A stretch of 64,000 nt of DNA from Bradyrhizobium japonicum USDA 6 (GCF_000284375.1 NC_017249.1:4256001-4320000); one strand, 5' to 3'; shown: positions 18,054 to 26,831, counted from the stretch's first letter. The notes: generated by a model not told the origin, from the sequence alone. Numbers and translations: made by a program.

Positions 18054-18070
18054 CCTCTGAAAATCAGAGG
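18054..18070 (-). promoter_or_regulatory. Hairpin overlapping the ribosome binding site of the MFS gene
   Basis: On the minus strand CCTCTGA-TTT-TCAGAGG forms a 7-bp stem whose 3' arm contains AGAGG, the likely Shine-Dalgarno of the TTG start at 18047. Folding would hide the ribosome site. The plus strand reads as a hairpin followed by CTTTTCTAT, but no rightward gene precedes it. Confidence 0.4.
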
Positions 18071-18179
18071 CTTTTCTATCGGTTATGTTGCGTCGCACAA
18101 CCCATGTTTCGGGATGGCTGACAGGCGGGTGCTCAAGAACTGGTGATGTCGCCGGGCTCGGGAAGGGCTGCATCGTCCA

Positions 18180-18761
18180 TCATCGTGCGCTACCGGCCTG
18201 CTCGACCAGGCCGAGCGCCAAGCGTCCCGCGGTGTCGACATAGTCGAGATCGCGATGGATCAGCATCACGGTCGTGGCGCCGTCGAGCAGGATCACGAGC
18301 TGGCGCGCGACCGCCGCTGCACCGGCAACGCCATGCTCGCGCAATTCGGTTTCGAGCCACGCTTCAAAACGCTTCTTGTGCGCCGCGCCGGCCTTGACTG
18401 CGGGATGTGCCGGCGTGTTTGCGAGCTCGGCGATGGTGCGCAGGAATCCGCAGCCGCGCCATCGCGGCGTATCCATGGAGCGTCCGAGCCTTGTGAAGAG
18501 ACCGCGGACCTTGTCGGCCACCGTGCCCTCGGTCTCGGCGAACCAGCGCATATAGAGCTCCAGCGTCGGCTGGTCCCTGGCCGCGATGGTCTCGGCGACG
18601 AGCTCGTCCTTGCTGGTGAAGTGATAATAGAGCGTCTTCTTGGTGACGCCGGCCTTCTCGGCGACTGCGTCCATGCTCACCGCCCTGATGCCTTCGCCAT
18701 AGAACAGGCGCGTCGCCGCGATGACGATCTGCTCGCGTGTGGTGTCGCCTTTGCCTGACAT
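18180..18761 (-). CDS. TetR/AcrR family transcriptional regulator
   Basis: A 193-residue one-component regulator. The N-terminal helix-turn-helix is clear: AATRLFYGEGIRAVSMDAVAEKAGVTKKTLYYHFTSKDEL split over residues 10-50, followed by an all-helical ligand-binding domain. ATG 18761 (MSGKGDTTRE) is chosen because a perfect palindrome (18768-18791) lies immediately upstream; a longer reading to 18821 would place that operator inside the gene. It probably represses itself, the downstream Bcr/CflA pump and perhaps the divergent crotonase at 18860. The ligand is unknown. Confidence 0.88.
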   Translation of the reverse strand: MSGKGDTTREQIVIAATRLFYGEGIRAVSMDAVAEKAGVTKKTLYYHFTSKDELVAETIAARDQPTLELYMRWFAETEGTVADKVRGLFTRLGRSMDTPRWRGCGFLRTIAELANTPAHPAVKAGAAHKKRFEAWLETELREHGVAGAAAVARQLVILLDGATTVMLIHRDLDYVDTAGRLALGLVEQAGSAR

Positions 18762-18767
18762 CGCCAA

Positions 18768-18791
18768 TGTATACTGCCTAGTGAGTATACA
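18768..18791. promoter_or_regulatory. Perfect 24-bp palindromic operator between TetR and crotonase genes
   Basis: TGTATACT (18768-18775) and AGTATACA (18784-18791) are exact inverted repeats around an 8-bp centre containing CTAG. The size, symmetry and place just upstream of a tetR-type start fit an autoregulatory TetR operator that can also block the divergent crotonase promoter 70 bp away. Confidence 0.7.
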
Positions 18792-18859
18792 CGACAAGAC
18801 CGCTGTGGCTGACTTCCGCACCTGTTCGACCTCGAATTCGACCTGGAAGGAGCCTGCAC

Positions 18860-19639
18860 TTGTCTGATCTCGTACTCTCCGAAACGCGAGGCGCTGTCGC
18901 GCTGCTGACGTTCAATCGTCCGAACAAGCTCAATGCGCTGAGCTACGCCCTCGTCGACCGCCTGATGGCGATCCTCGATCGTATCGAGGACGATGCCGAT
19001 ATCCGCGCCGTGATCCTAACCGGGGCAGGCGACCGCGCCTTCTCGGCCGGCGCCGACATCGCCGAGTTCTCGGAGAGCGTGAGATGCGGGCCGGATGCGG
19101 CGGTAAAGGCCTTCGTACGGCGCGGGCAGGCGATGACGGCGCGCATGGAGGCGTTTCCGAAGCCGATCATCGCCGCCGTGAACGGCATCGCCTTCGGCGG
19201 CGGCTGCGAGATCACGGAAGCGGTGCATCTCGCCGTCGCGAGTGAGCGGGCGAGCTTTGCCAAGCCCGAGATCGCGATCGGAATCACGCCGACTTTCGGC
19301 GGCACGCAGCGCCTGCCACGGCTCGCAGGCCGGAAGCGGGCGCTCGAATATCTCCTGACAGGAGATTCCTTTTCACCACAGCGGGCTCATGAAATCGGTT
19401 TGGTCAACCAGGTCGTGCCGCACGGGCAGCTCCTGGACGCAGCCTTCGCGCTGGCAGGCCGCATCACGCGGCATTCGCACCTGGCGGTCGCCCGGGTCAT
19501 CACCGCGGCCACGCGGGGCCTCAACGTCTCGATCTCGGAAGGCCTCGCCTTCGAGAGCGAGCAGTTCGCACGCATGGCGGCGACACGGGACACGCGCGAA
19601 GCACTCGATACCTGGCTTGCCGCCCGCTCGTCGCGGTAG
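18860..19639 (+). CDS. Enoyl-CoA hydratase/isomerase (crotonase), catalytic glutamates present
   Basis: A 259-residue crotonase of normal length. DRAFSAGADIAEF forms the oxyanion hole. Unlike the first crotonase of this window, both classical glutamates are in place: AFGGGCEITEA and FAKPEIAIGITPTFGGTQRL. Hydration of trans-2-enoyl-CoA in fatty or aromatic acid degradation is therefore likely. The start is TTG 18860, set by a strong GGAAGGAG site 8 nt upstream. It is divergent from the TetR gene and shares its palindromic operator region, so it may be controlled by that regulator. No other beta-oxidation gene is adjacent. Confidence 0.9.
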   Translation: MSDLVLSETRGAVALLTFNRPNKLNALSYALVDRLMAILDRIEDDADIRAVILTGAGDRAFSAGADIAEFSESVRCGPDAAVKAFVRRGQAMTARMEAFPKPIIAAVNGIAFGGGCEITEAVHLAVASERASFAKPEIAIGITPTFGGTQRLPRLAGRKRALEYLLTGDSFSPQRAHEIGLVNQVVPHGQLLDAAFALAGRITRHSHLAVARVITAATRGLNVSISEGLAFESEQFARMAATRDTREALDTWLAARSSR

Positions 19640-19839
19640 GTGGTGCGGCGGATCTGGCGGTCGTGGCGACAGGGAACCGGTTCCCCGCCGTCCAGGCGGA
19701 CGGCTGGCAACCAGGGATTCACCATAAGCACGAGCGCAACGCACAGGGGAGATGAATCCGCAACCCATCCTGTCCATGGTGGCACGGCCTGGCGCCGCGT
19801 TGGCGCCGGGAGAAACCCGGCCAAACAAGGTATCCGATT

Positions 19840-21174
19840 GTGTCCGACGTCACCGGTGCAGCACGATGGTTGGAACCCTCGGCCGACATGGCTTCGCGGC
19901 GGAACTTCTGGCTCGCCTGCCTGATCGCACTGACCGCACTGCTGGTGCTCGGCAATCTCGCCAACGACGCCGTGCTCGATATGAAATATGGCTGGGACAC
20001 CCGCGTCAATTGCGCGGCGGTCGATGCGTATGCCGGCGGGCTCGATCCCTATTTCGTCAAGAACCTGAAGGGCACCAAGCTCTCTTATCCCTATCTGCCG
20101 GTGACGCTGGATGTCTTCCGCCCCTTGTGCGCGGGTGGACTTCTGGTCGATCATTACAAGGGCATCTTTCCTGTCCTCGCCGTGCTTTGCGGGCTCCTCT
20201 TGCCCGGTCTTGGCCGAACGCGCCCGAGCGCGCGCGATGTTGCGCTGAGGGTGCTCTGCGCGATCGGCGCGTTCGTCGGTTTCGAATGGGTGCAGGCGTC
20301 CGGCAACTTCGCGATCCTGAGCGGCGTGCTGACCGCGATTGCGCTGAGGTTTCTGCTCTCTCTGTCCGCGTCCGATGCGCCTGAGGACAGCAACTTTCCG
20401 CTGCGGCTCGCCGGCGCCGCGCTGCTCGGCCTCGTGACGTCGTTCAAGCTGGTGTTCTTTCCCGTGCTGGCCGCGCTCTATTTCCTGCCGCTGCCGCGCG
20501 GCCGCAAGCTCGCGCTGATCGCGGTCGCGGCGTTCAGCTTCGCATTGCCGATCCTGATATCGCGGCTGATGTACCCCGAGCTGTTTGCAAGCTGGCAACT
20601 GGCGATGGGCGGAAAGATCCCCGACCAGCATCTCGTCGATCTCTTCGAGATCAATCCGTCGCTGCTGCTGGCGGCACGCGACCTCATGGACTTTGCCGGC
20701 TTCGGTGGCCGCAAGGCGGCGACGTTCGCGACCTATGCATTCGCAGCACTCGCGCTCGTGCTGGTGCCGTTCGCCGTGTCCATCCTGCGCGTGGTCAAGA
20801 GCCGGCCGGCGCCGGAAGGCGGATCACTTCTTGCGCAACTGGATCGCTGGCTGATGGATCATCCGCGCGTCGCCATGCGCATCACGGTGTTCGCGATGTT
20901 TGCGCTCTATCTCAGCTCGCCGCGCCTCAAGGAATATGCCTTCTTCGAGCTCGCGCTTTATGCCGCGATCCTCGTCGTCGATCTTCCGGCCCTGTCACTT
21001 GCCGCGTTCCTCGCCGTCGGTCTGGCCTTTCCGGCACTGATCTCGATTCTGGGGACGGCATTCGAGGGCAGCTTCATCCTCCTCATCATTGCGCTGACAA
21101 GTTTCTGGATCCTGCTGCTCGACTTTCGCGCCGAGCCGAAGCGGCTGGAGACGAAAGATAGCCGGTCGACGTGA
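19840..21174 (+). CDS. Glycosyltransferase family 87-like membrane protein
   Basis: A 444-residue protein with about nine to ten hydrophobic helices. After the first helix, GWDTRVNCAAVDAYAGGLDPY resembles the DxxVYxxAAxALLxGxxPY region of DUF2029/GT87 polyprenol-phosphate-mannose-type transferases. The helix with SGNFAILSGVLTAIALR matches the QxN-L motif of that family. The role would be transfer of a sugar from a lipid carrier at the membrane. The start is a GTG, with a soft GATTG context. It lies just after the crotonase but 200 nt apart and next to a convergent PAP2 phosphatase gene. The glycan made is unknown. Confidence 0.72.
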   Translation: MSDVTGAARWLEPSADMASRRNFWLACLIALTALLVLGNLANDAVLDMKYGWDTRVNCAAVDAYAGGLDPYFVKNLKGTKLSYPYLPVTLDVFRPLCAGGLLVDHYKGIFPVLAVLCGLLLPGLGRTRPSARDVALRVLCAIGAFVGFEWVQASGNFAILSGVLTAIALRFLLSLSASDAPEDSNFPLRLAGAALLGLVTSFKLVFFPVLAALYFLPLPRGRKLALIAVAAFSFALPILISRLMYPELFASWQLAMGGKIPDQHLVDLFEINPSLLLAARDLMDFAGFGGRKAATFATYAFAALALVLVPFAVSILRVVKSRPAPEGGSLLAQLDRWLMDHPRVAMRITVFAMFALYLSSPRLKEYAFFELALYAAILVVDLPALSLAAFLAVGLAFPALISILGTAFEGSFILLIIALTSFWILLLDFRAEPKRLETKDSRST

Positions 21175-21193
21175 AGCGCCGTCGGCACGCTCG

Positions 21194-22153
21194 TTACGTG
21201 CCCGCTACAGGCAACGAAGTCCTAGCTTTCGGGAGAACCGACAGCGGGCGTTTCACGATGGATGACAAGGCGATTGCAAGGCCCGCGGCAGCTATTCCGG
21301 CAAAGACGTCCACGAAGTAATGGCCTCCGAGCAAGGGCGTTACAACCATCGTCGAGGTGCACAACATGAGTGCCCCCGGGCGCATCCACCATACGCCCCA
21401 CCACGCCCACAATGCGAGGACTGCCGCGGCAGCATGGAAGCTGGGAAATGTGACAATGCCGCCAATATGGGAAAGGTTGAGAATGTGCAGATCGCCGTTC
21501 CTGATCGCCGGCAACCGCTCGAGCTGAATCAGATAGCCGGTGGCGGAGTAGGTCGAGAACTCCGGCGACAGATCATGCTGGAGATACGTGCCGATCGCCG
21601 GGATCAGCGCGGATATGAAGGCCACGATGAGAAGCGTGAGCAGCGTTGCCAACGTATAGCGCTGTAGCCGCGCATAGTTCTTCGTCAGCCCAAGGACGAT
21701 CGGAACTCCGAACGGAGGCAGCGCGATTGCCGCATACGCTGTGTAGGCATAGGGGAGAATTTCGGGACGCGCGGTCATGAACCTGTAGTAGGAAGCCCAG
21801 TCCAGCCCGAGTATCCTGTCCCAACGATCCAGCGCAGCATCCTGGAGCGCCAGGTTCGCCGACGCCGCCACGTATGTGAGGAGAGCCCCGACAATTGAAA
21901 GACAACCCAGTTGCGCGATGGAGACGAGAACATAGCCCAATCGCAGGCCGTAGGGCCGCGACATGAGGAGGTGTCCGAGCGCGATGAAGGTGCCGCAGGA
22001 TAGCAGGCCGATCCACGCCTCCCTGTCGAGCCCCCAGGAGAAGCCAGCTATCGGAAGCGATATGCCAACGAACAGCGCCAGCGCAGCCAGCGCGATCCAG
22101 TTGCGCACGTAAAGTTCGTAGGCCTCAGTCTGACAGTCGGGCGCGACGAGCAT
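21194..22153 (-). CDS. PAP2-superfamily membrane phosphatase (PAP2_3/inositolphosphotransferase-like)
   Basis: A 319-residue membrane protein with six or more helices. The C-terminal half carries FPSFHAAAAVLALWAWWG (PSxH motif) and GGHYFVDVFAGIAAA (the final His/Asp motif of the PAP2 fold). Such enzymes dephosphorylate lipid phosphates or transfer head groups on the outer face of the inner membrane. The arrangement of an N-terminal helical half before the catalytic half resembles the AUR1/IPT-like PAP2_3 group. It is convergent with the GT87-like gene (20 nt between stops). The substrate, for example undecaprenyl or phosphatidyl phosphate, is a guess only. Confidence 0.8.
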   Translation of the reverse strand: MLVAPDCQTEAYELYVRNWIALAALALFVGISLPIAGFSWGLDREAWIGLLSCGTFIALGHLLMSRPYGLRLGYVLVSIAQLGCLSIVGALLTYVAASANLALQDAALDRWDRILGLDWASYYRFMTARPEILPYAYTAYAAIALPPFGVPIVLGLTKNYARLQRYTLATLLTLLIVAFISALIPAIGTYLQHDLSPEFSTYSATGYLIQLERLPAIRNGDLHILNLSHIGGIVTFPSFHAAAAVLALWAWWGVWWMRPGALMLCTSTMVVTPLLGGHYFVDVFAGIAAAGLAIALSSIVKRPLSVLPKARTSLPVAGT

Positions 22154-22656
22154 TTCATTCCCAAGGGTGGACGCGGCGGAGAGTCGCGCAACCTAAGGAG
22201 GAATTAGAACAACTCAACACTCCTTGAATGAATCTAGTTAAAGATGTCTGACTGGAAGAGCTCGCCTAAGCCGCGCAAGAGCGAAGAACGGTGGTTGGCG
22301 GCGACGACGGTGGCTCCGCAGTGTCGTCAATGCATGCGGCTACGAACTTGTCGATCGACGGTTACGGTTGCGCGCCTCGCGGTCAACTCCGATGGTGCGG
22401 GCAGCCGGGGTCGAACCGGCACAGCGCTTGCGCGCCGAGGGATTTTAAGTCCCTTGCGTCTACCAATTCCGCCATGCCCGCTTGATCCAACGAGATCAAC
22501 TAGTTAAGTCCACCTCCGGCCGTCTGGAATTGGCGCGTGTCGCGGGCCGGATGGGCGGTTCTTCCTTAAGCGAGCCGGCTGCGCAAGGCAAAGCCTCAAT
22601 CCGGACATCTGTTGTTGCTTTAGGCATTCTCAATCCACGGGGACTATTCATCCGGC
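22154..22656. other. Gene-poor 503-bp stretch holding only a tRNA gene
   Basis: Between the PAP2 and lipoprotein genes only tRNA-Leu (22393-22481) is recognisable. The short frames crossing this region read through the tRNA and have no support. The 22170-22250 part is AT-richer and may hold the PAP2 promoter. Confidence 0.5.
22393..22481 (-). tRNA. tRNA-Leu (anticodon UAA)
   Basis: The minus strand gives a complete class II tRNA. The acceptor strands GCGGGCA and TGCCCGC pair, the D-arm includes ATTGGTAGAC, and the anticodon stem AGGGA/TCCCT holds loop CTTAAAA with anticodon TAA. A variable arm and the T-loop GTTCGACCC follow, and CCA is encoded at 22395-22393. The long variable arm and the anticodon identify leucine. 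Confidence 0.95.
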
Positions 22657-23082
22657 ATGGCTGCTTCGTTTTCCTCTCGGCTGCGCGACTCGGGCGCATT
22701 TCTGGCGCTGCTCGCCGCGGGCGCCGCGCTGTCCGGCTGCGCTGGCATGACCGAGACGGTCGCGCCGGCCTTTGCCGATCCCGGCAAGTACGAATTGTAC
22801 GACTGCAAGCAACTCGAGGCTGAGCGTAAGGCGCTCGCCACCCGCACCGCCGATTTGCAGAGGCTGATGGACAAGGCGCAGACCGGGGCGGGAGGCGCGG
22901 TCGTGTCCGAGCTCGCCTATCGCAACGACTACATCGCGGTGCGCGGGCAGTCGCAACTTGTCGAAGAGGCCTGGCGCCGCAACAAGTGCCGGGAAACGCC
23001 GCCCGGTGCGGCGCCGGCGGCCTCTGCTCCGCAGCGGCCGGACATCAAGCCCGCCCCGCGATCCGGCAGCGCCGTTCGCTGA
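22657..23082 (+). CDS. Predicted lipoprotein of unknown function
   Basis: A 141-residue protein with a signal peptide ending in a lipobox (ALSGC, Cys at about residue 28), so it should be lipid-anchored in the periplasm. The body has a conserved-looking segment YELYDCKQLEAERKALATR, a short coiled region, two further cysteines (possible disulfide) and a proline/alanine-rich tail. The family is common in Bradyrhizobium, but I know no function. The start ATG at 22657 gives a normal signal sequence with positively charged residues. It is convergent with the FAD monooxygenase (21 nt). Confidence 0.75.
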   Translation: MAASFSSRLRDSGAFLALLAAGAALSGCAGMTETVAPAFADPGKYELYDCKQLEAERKALATRTADLQRLMDKAQTGAGGAVVSELAYRNDYIAVRGQSQLVEEAWRRNKCRETPPGAAPAASAPQRPDIKPAPRSGSAVR

Positions 23083-23103
23083 GCCGGCACGACTGCGCCC
23101 CCA

Positions 23104-24306
23104 TCAGGGCCGCCAGCCGTAGATCCAGTCCTGCCGCGCCAGCATGCGCTCCGGGCCGAGCGCGCGGATCGCAACATCGCGCGCGATCGCGAGCGGCCCA
23201 CCGAGATGATAGATCCGGCCCTGCTGCCGCGCCGTCCGCTGCACCCGCCGCACCCGCGCCTGTCGCGCGCGGCCATATTGCTTCAGCGCCGCCGTAACGT
23301 CGGCCGTGCTCTCGGCAGCCTCGAGGCTCAGATGCCGAGCGAGCACGGCGGCGTCCTCGATCGCCATGCCGGCCCCCTGGGCCGCGAACGGCAGCATCGC
23401 ATGTACGGCGTCACCGAGCAGGCCGACCGGTCCTTGGCTCCACGGGCAGCCGTCGGGCACGCCGAACAGCGCCCATTTGCGCCAATTGTCGACGGCCGTG
23501 AGCATCATCCTGGCCTGCGATGGCCAGCGCGGCGCCGCGAAGGCGTCCATCACCTCGAACGGGTCGCCCGGCGTGCTCCAGCCGGGCCTGTTCCAGGTCC
23601 CCGGCAGCACCGCGACCACGTTGATCTGGCGGCCGCCGGCGATCGGATAAGCGACGAGATGGGCGTTCGGCCCCATCCAGAGCTGCACCCTCCGCGCGGT
23701 AAAATCCTTCGGCAGTTGCGTGGCATCGAGCGTGCCGCGCCAGGCGATCAGGCCGGAGAAGCGCGGCTGCACCTCGGGAAACAGATGCTGGCGTACCGTC
23801 GACCAGATGCCGTCGGCGCCGATCAGCGCGCTGGCCAGATCGCTGCGGCGTATCGTGCCGCTGCGATGGACGACCGTCAGCCCCTTGGCGTGGGGCGCCA
23901 CGTCCTCGAAGGTCGCACCTAACTTCAGGTCGATATCGGGATGGTCGGAGACGGCGCCGGCCAGCGCGGATTGCAGGTCGGCGCGGTGCACCACCCAATA
24001 GGGTGCGCCGGCCCGCGCGGAAGCGGCTTCGCCGAGCGGCATGCGCAGCAGTTCGCCGCCGGCCCGCGCGCTCATGACGCAGAGCGCATCAGGCGTGACG
24101 GCGCTTCGCTTGAGCCGCTCGGTGAGGCCGAGCTCGACCAGCACGCGGCTGGCATTGGGGGAGAGTTGCAGGCCGGCGCCGACTTCCTCGAGCCGTTCGG
24201 CCTTTTCCAGCACGACGATGCGGAAGCCGCGGGCGGCGAGCGCAAGCGCGGCCGTCAGTCCACCTATGCCGGCACCGGCGATGACAATCGTTCGGGAGAG
24301 CGCCAC
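23104..24306 (-). CDS. FAD-dependent monooxygenase, salicylate hydroxylase-like
   Basis: A 400-residue group A flavin monooxygenase. The three diagnostic motifs are present: IAGAGIGGLTAALALAARG (ADP binding), IGADGIWSTVR (DG motif, FAD/NADPH) and GLLGDAVHAMLPFAAQGAGMA (GD motif, FAD ribityl). Relatives hydroxylate aromatic acids (salicylate, 3- or 6-hydroxybenzoates) or oxidise other ring compounds using NAD(P)H and O2. GTG 24306 is the start at the family N-terminus. No ring-cleavage or regulator gene is adjacent, so the substrate is open. The zf-CHCC gene lies just upstream in the same direction (19 nt), so the two may be co-transcribed. Confidence 0.87.
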   Translation of the reverse strand: MALSRTIVIAGAGIGGLTAALALAARGFRIVVLEKAERLEEVGAGLQLSPNASRVLVELGLTERLKRSAVTPDALCVMSARAGGELLRMPLGEAASARAGAPYWVVHRADLQSALAGAVSDHPDIDLKLGATFEDVAPHAKGLTVVHRSGTIRRSDLASALIGADGIWSTVRQHLFPEVQPRFSGLIAWRGTLDATQLPKDFTARRVQLWMGPNAHLVAYPIAGGRQINVVAVLPGTWNRPGWSTPGDPFEVMDAFAAPRWPSQARMMLTAVDNWRKWALFGVPDGCPWSQGPVGLLGDAVHAMLPFAAQGAGMAIEDAAVLARHLSLEAAESTADVTAALKQYGRARQARVRRVQRTARQQGRIYHLGGPLAIARDVAIRALGPERMLARQDWIYGWRP

Positions 24307-24325
24307 CCCTGACCGATGGGGACGG

Positions 24326-24571
24326 TCAGGCCACCTTGTCCTTCAGCACGCATTCCGGCGGACGGGCTTCGCCCGGCTTCAGGTCGGCGGCGAAACGGTA
24401 CAGCGTCGAGCAATAGGGGCAGATGATCTCGTTGTCGTTGCCGAGGTCCAGGAAGACGTGGGGATGATCGAACGGAGGATTGGCGCCGACGCACATGAAC
24501 TCTTGCGAGCCGATCTCGATGACGGGGACACCGGCATCGTTGTGGAAGTGCGGGACGACATGGTCGGACAT
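24326..24571 (-). CDS. Zinc-finger domain-containing protein (zf-CHCC, NDUFS6-like)
   Basis: An 81-residue protein with a single CHCC zinc site: Cys in EFMCVGANPP, His in FDHPHVFLDLG, and the CPYC knuckle. The pattern matches the zf-CHCC family to which the mitochondrial complex I subunit NDUFS6 belongs. In alphaproteobacteria the homologue is a small accessory subunit of NADH dehydrogenase or an unattached zinc protein. It is located upstream of the FAD monooxygenase, not in a nuo operon. ATG 24571 is the only sensible start. Confidence 0.85.
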   Translation of the reverse strand: MSDHVVPHFHNDAGVPVIEIGSQEFMCVGANPPFDHPHVFLDLGNDNEIICPYCSTLYRFAADLKPGEARPPECVLKDKVA

Positions 24572-24901
24572 CGTAGTTCATCCTGGAGTGGCAATGGCGG
24601 CAGACACAATCAAACACTGACGCGGCATCTTTGAGGCGCCGCGGACCATACTGTTGGGTGCAGATGATTGCTAGTCCAGCGGAACCGAAAGGTTCGCAAT
24701 TGCCCCATGCTCATTTGCTCATGCAAATTCGACACAATCTTGCGGCCTGAGAGAAGCCCTTCTTTCGTCGGGGACGTTGTGTCGCAATTTTGGCATACTA
24801 TGTCTTTGGACAAGCGGAATTGCGACGAAAGACCAACCATCAGGCGCAATGATCTCGGGATCGTCCAGGCTCTTGGCACAACTCTTGGTATCACTCTTGG
24901 C
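24572..24901. other. 330-bp gap with triple 12-bp repeat at its right edge
   Basis: Region between the zf-CHCC and 378-residue hypothetical genes. The frame of the right-hand gene is open back to 24668, but the encoded residues look non-coding. At 24869-24904 the unit (G/A)CTCTTGGCA/TNN is repeated three times with the start codon inside the third copy. The remaining bases are comparatively AT-rich and presumably hold two divergent promoters. Confidence 0.35.
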
Positions 24902-26038
24902 ATGAAGTGGCTGCGAATCAGCACGGCGTTGACCGGTATTGCAGCATGCAGCTTCATGCTCGCGCAGGTAGCGCCGCATGCCCGCGAGGCCGGCGCGCTC
25001 CTCTCCGCCCAGGACGATCCGGCGGCGCTCTCCGAGCTCAAGCTCGATGCGCTGCTGCGGCAGAACGACCGCCTGGTTCAGGACAATATCGAGGCCGCGC
25101 TCGCCGCCGGCGACGCTGATCTCGCCGACAGTTTTGTCGCGCTGGCGCGTGAACGCAACATCGCGCTGCCCGACGACCTCCTCAACCGCGTGAGCGATGC
25201 GGTCAAGGAAGAGAATTCCACGCGGCATTTCGCCAAACGGTTCGCCACCGGCCTCGTCACCGGCAACGCCGACGATGTCGCGAGCCTGTCCGGAACCGTC
25301 GCCGGCGATCTCTTCGTGATCGGCGACATCAGGGACGTCGTGCGCGAGGGCAAGCACCTTGCCATGGGCGAGGACACCGATCGCCTGGTGCTGGGGCTTG
25401 CGACCGCGGGCCTCGCCGTGACGGCCGTGACCTACGTCTCCGTTGGCAGCGCTGCGCCTGTTCGCGCTGGACTGACGCTGGTGAAGGATGCCCGCAAGGT
25501 CGGACGGCTCGGCGAGGGACTCGCCGCATGGGCCGGCCGGTCGGCGCGTGAGGTGGTCGATACGCCGATGCTCCAGAACGCCGTCGCCAAGGGTTCGGTG
25601 TTCCGCCCCGGCGAGACCGCGAGCGCGATCAAGGCCGCGTTCCGTGCCGAGAAGGCCGGTGCGCTGGTCCGGCTCGGCAAGGACGTCACCCGCGTTGCCG
25701 AAAGGACCGGCACGCGCGGCGCCATGGATACGCTGCGCATCGCCGAAGGCCCGAAGGACGTCGCGCGCGCGGCCCGGCTTGCGGAAGCGCAGGGCGGCAA
25801 GACCCGCGCGATCATGAAACTGCTCGGCCGCGGCGCGCTCCTGCTCGTCGGCGGCATGTTCGATCTGGCGCTCTGGCTGTTCGGCGCTGCACTGACGCTG
25901 TTCGGCCTGCTGTCCTCGATCAAGGCGGCGACGGAGCGCCTGACCCAGGCCTGGTGCGATCGCAGACGGGCGCGGCGCCTTCGCCGTGCCAAGATCGCCG
26001 CCGAAGCTGCGCTGGCGAATGCGGCCGTCACGGCCTAA
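24902..26038 (+). CDS. Hypothetical membrane-associated protein, 378 residues
   Basis: I do not recognise the family. The protein begins with a hydrophobic segment (residues 5-22, signal anchor or signal peptide), then a helical charged region with a DRLVQDNIEAALAAGD-like repeat. A glycine/alanine-rich hydrophobic stretch (about 160-180) is followed by a long helical, Lys/Arg/Ala-rich part and a C-terminal hydrophobic pair (GRGALLLVGGMFDLALWLFG...) before a basic tail. This suggests an envelope protein with membrane segments near both ends. ATG 24902 (MKWLRIS) is chosen because the hydrophobic N-terminus follows directly; there is no good ribosome site. The alpha/beta hydrolase begins 37 nt downstream in the same direction. 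Confidence 0.6.
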   Translation: MKWLRISTALTGIAACSFMLAQVAPHAREAGALLSAQDDPAALSELKLDALLRQNDRLVQDNIEAALAAGDADLADSFVALARERNIALPDDLLNRVSDAVKEENSTRHFAKRFATGLVTGNADDVASLSGTVAGDLFVIGDIRDVVREGKHLAMGEDTDRLVLGLATAGLAVTAVTYVSVGSAAPVRAGLTLVKDARKVGRLGEGLAAWAGRSAREVVDTPMLQNAVAKGSVFRPGETASAIKAAFRAEKAGALVRLGKDVTRVAERTGTRGAMDTLRIAEGPKDVARAARLAEAQGGKTRAIMKLLGRGALLLVGGMFDLALWLFGAALTLFGLLSSIKAATERLTQAWCDRRRARRLRRAKIAAEAALANAAVTA

Positions 26039-26075
26039 GATCAAGGCTCTCCCCCTCAAGACCACGGAACTGCTG

Positions 26076-26831
26076 ATGCCGAGCTTTCACAACGGCGCCG
26101 TTGAAATTGCCTTTCTCGACGAAGGCGAGGGCGATCCGATCATCCTGGTGCACGGCTTTGCCTCGAGCAAGAACGTGAACTGGGTCTATCCGACGTGGGT
26201 CTCGGAACTGCGCAAGAACGGTCGCCGTGTCATTGCGCTCGACAATCGCGGCCATGGCGAAAGCGCAAAGCTCTACGAGCCCACGCAATACTCGATCCCG
26301 ACCATGGCCGGCGACGTGCTCGCACTGATGGATCACCTCGCGATTCCGCAGGCCGACATGATGGGCTATTCGATGGGCGGACGGATGACGGCCTGGCTCT
26401 CCCTCAACGAGCCGCAGCGCCTGCGCTCGGCGATCCTCGGCGGCATCGGCATCGGCGGCCTGATCGAGGGCACCGGGCCCGGCGAGAACGTCGCGAAGGC
26501 GCTGGAGGCGCCCTCGCTCGACGACGTCACCGATCCGGTGGGCCGCACGTTTCGCGCCTTCGCCGATCAGACCCGTTCCGACCGTCGTGCGCTCGCCGCC
26601 TGCTTGCGCGGCACCCGCGACCTCATGACAAAGGAAGAGGCCGCGCGCATCGACGTGCCCGTGCTGATCGCGGTCGGCAGCACCGACGACGTCGCAGGAT
26701 CCGCCAGCGCGCTCGGCGCCATCATCCCGGGATCGGAAGTGCTCGATATCCCCAACCGCGACCACATGCGTGCGGTCGGCGACAAGGTCTACAAGACCGG
26801 CGTGCTCGACTTCCTGTCACGCCGCGGCTGA
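26076..26831 (+). CDS. Alpha/beta hydrolase
   Basis: A 251-residue alpha/beta-hydrolase-fold enzyme. The oxyanion motif is LVHGFASSK, the nucleophile elbow is GYSMGG (Ser near residue 97), the acid residue is probably Asp in GSTDDVAG, and the catalytic His is in PNRDHMRAVG near the C-terminus. Likely an esterase, lipase or C-C hydrolase of unknown substrate, cytosolic. ATG 26076 gives the family N-terminus (MPSFHNGAVEIAF). The stop overlaps by 15 bp the stop region of the convergent 478-residue membrane protein gene. Confidence 0.87.
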   Translation: MPSFHNGAVEIAFLDEGEGDPIILVHGFASSKNVNWVYPTWVSELRKNGRRVIALDNRGHGESAKLYEPTQYSIPTMAGDVLALMDHLAIPQADMMGYSMGGRMTAWLSLNEPQRLRSAILGGIGIGGLIEGTGPGENVAKALEAPSLDDVTDPVGRTFRAFADQTRSDRRALAACLRGTRDLMTKEEAARIDVPVLIAVGSTDDVAGSASALGAIIPGSEVLDIPNRDHMRAVGDKVYKTGVLDFLSRRG

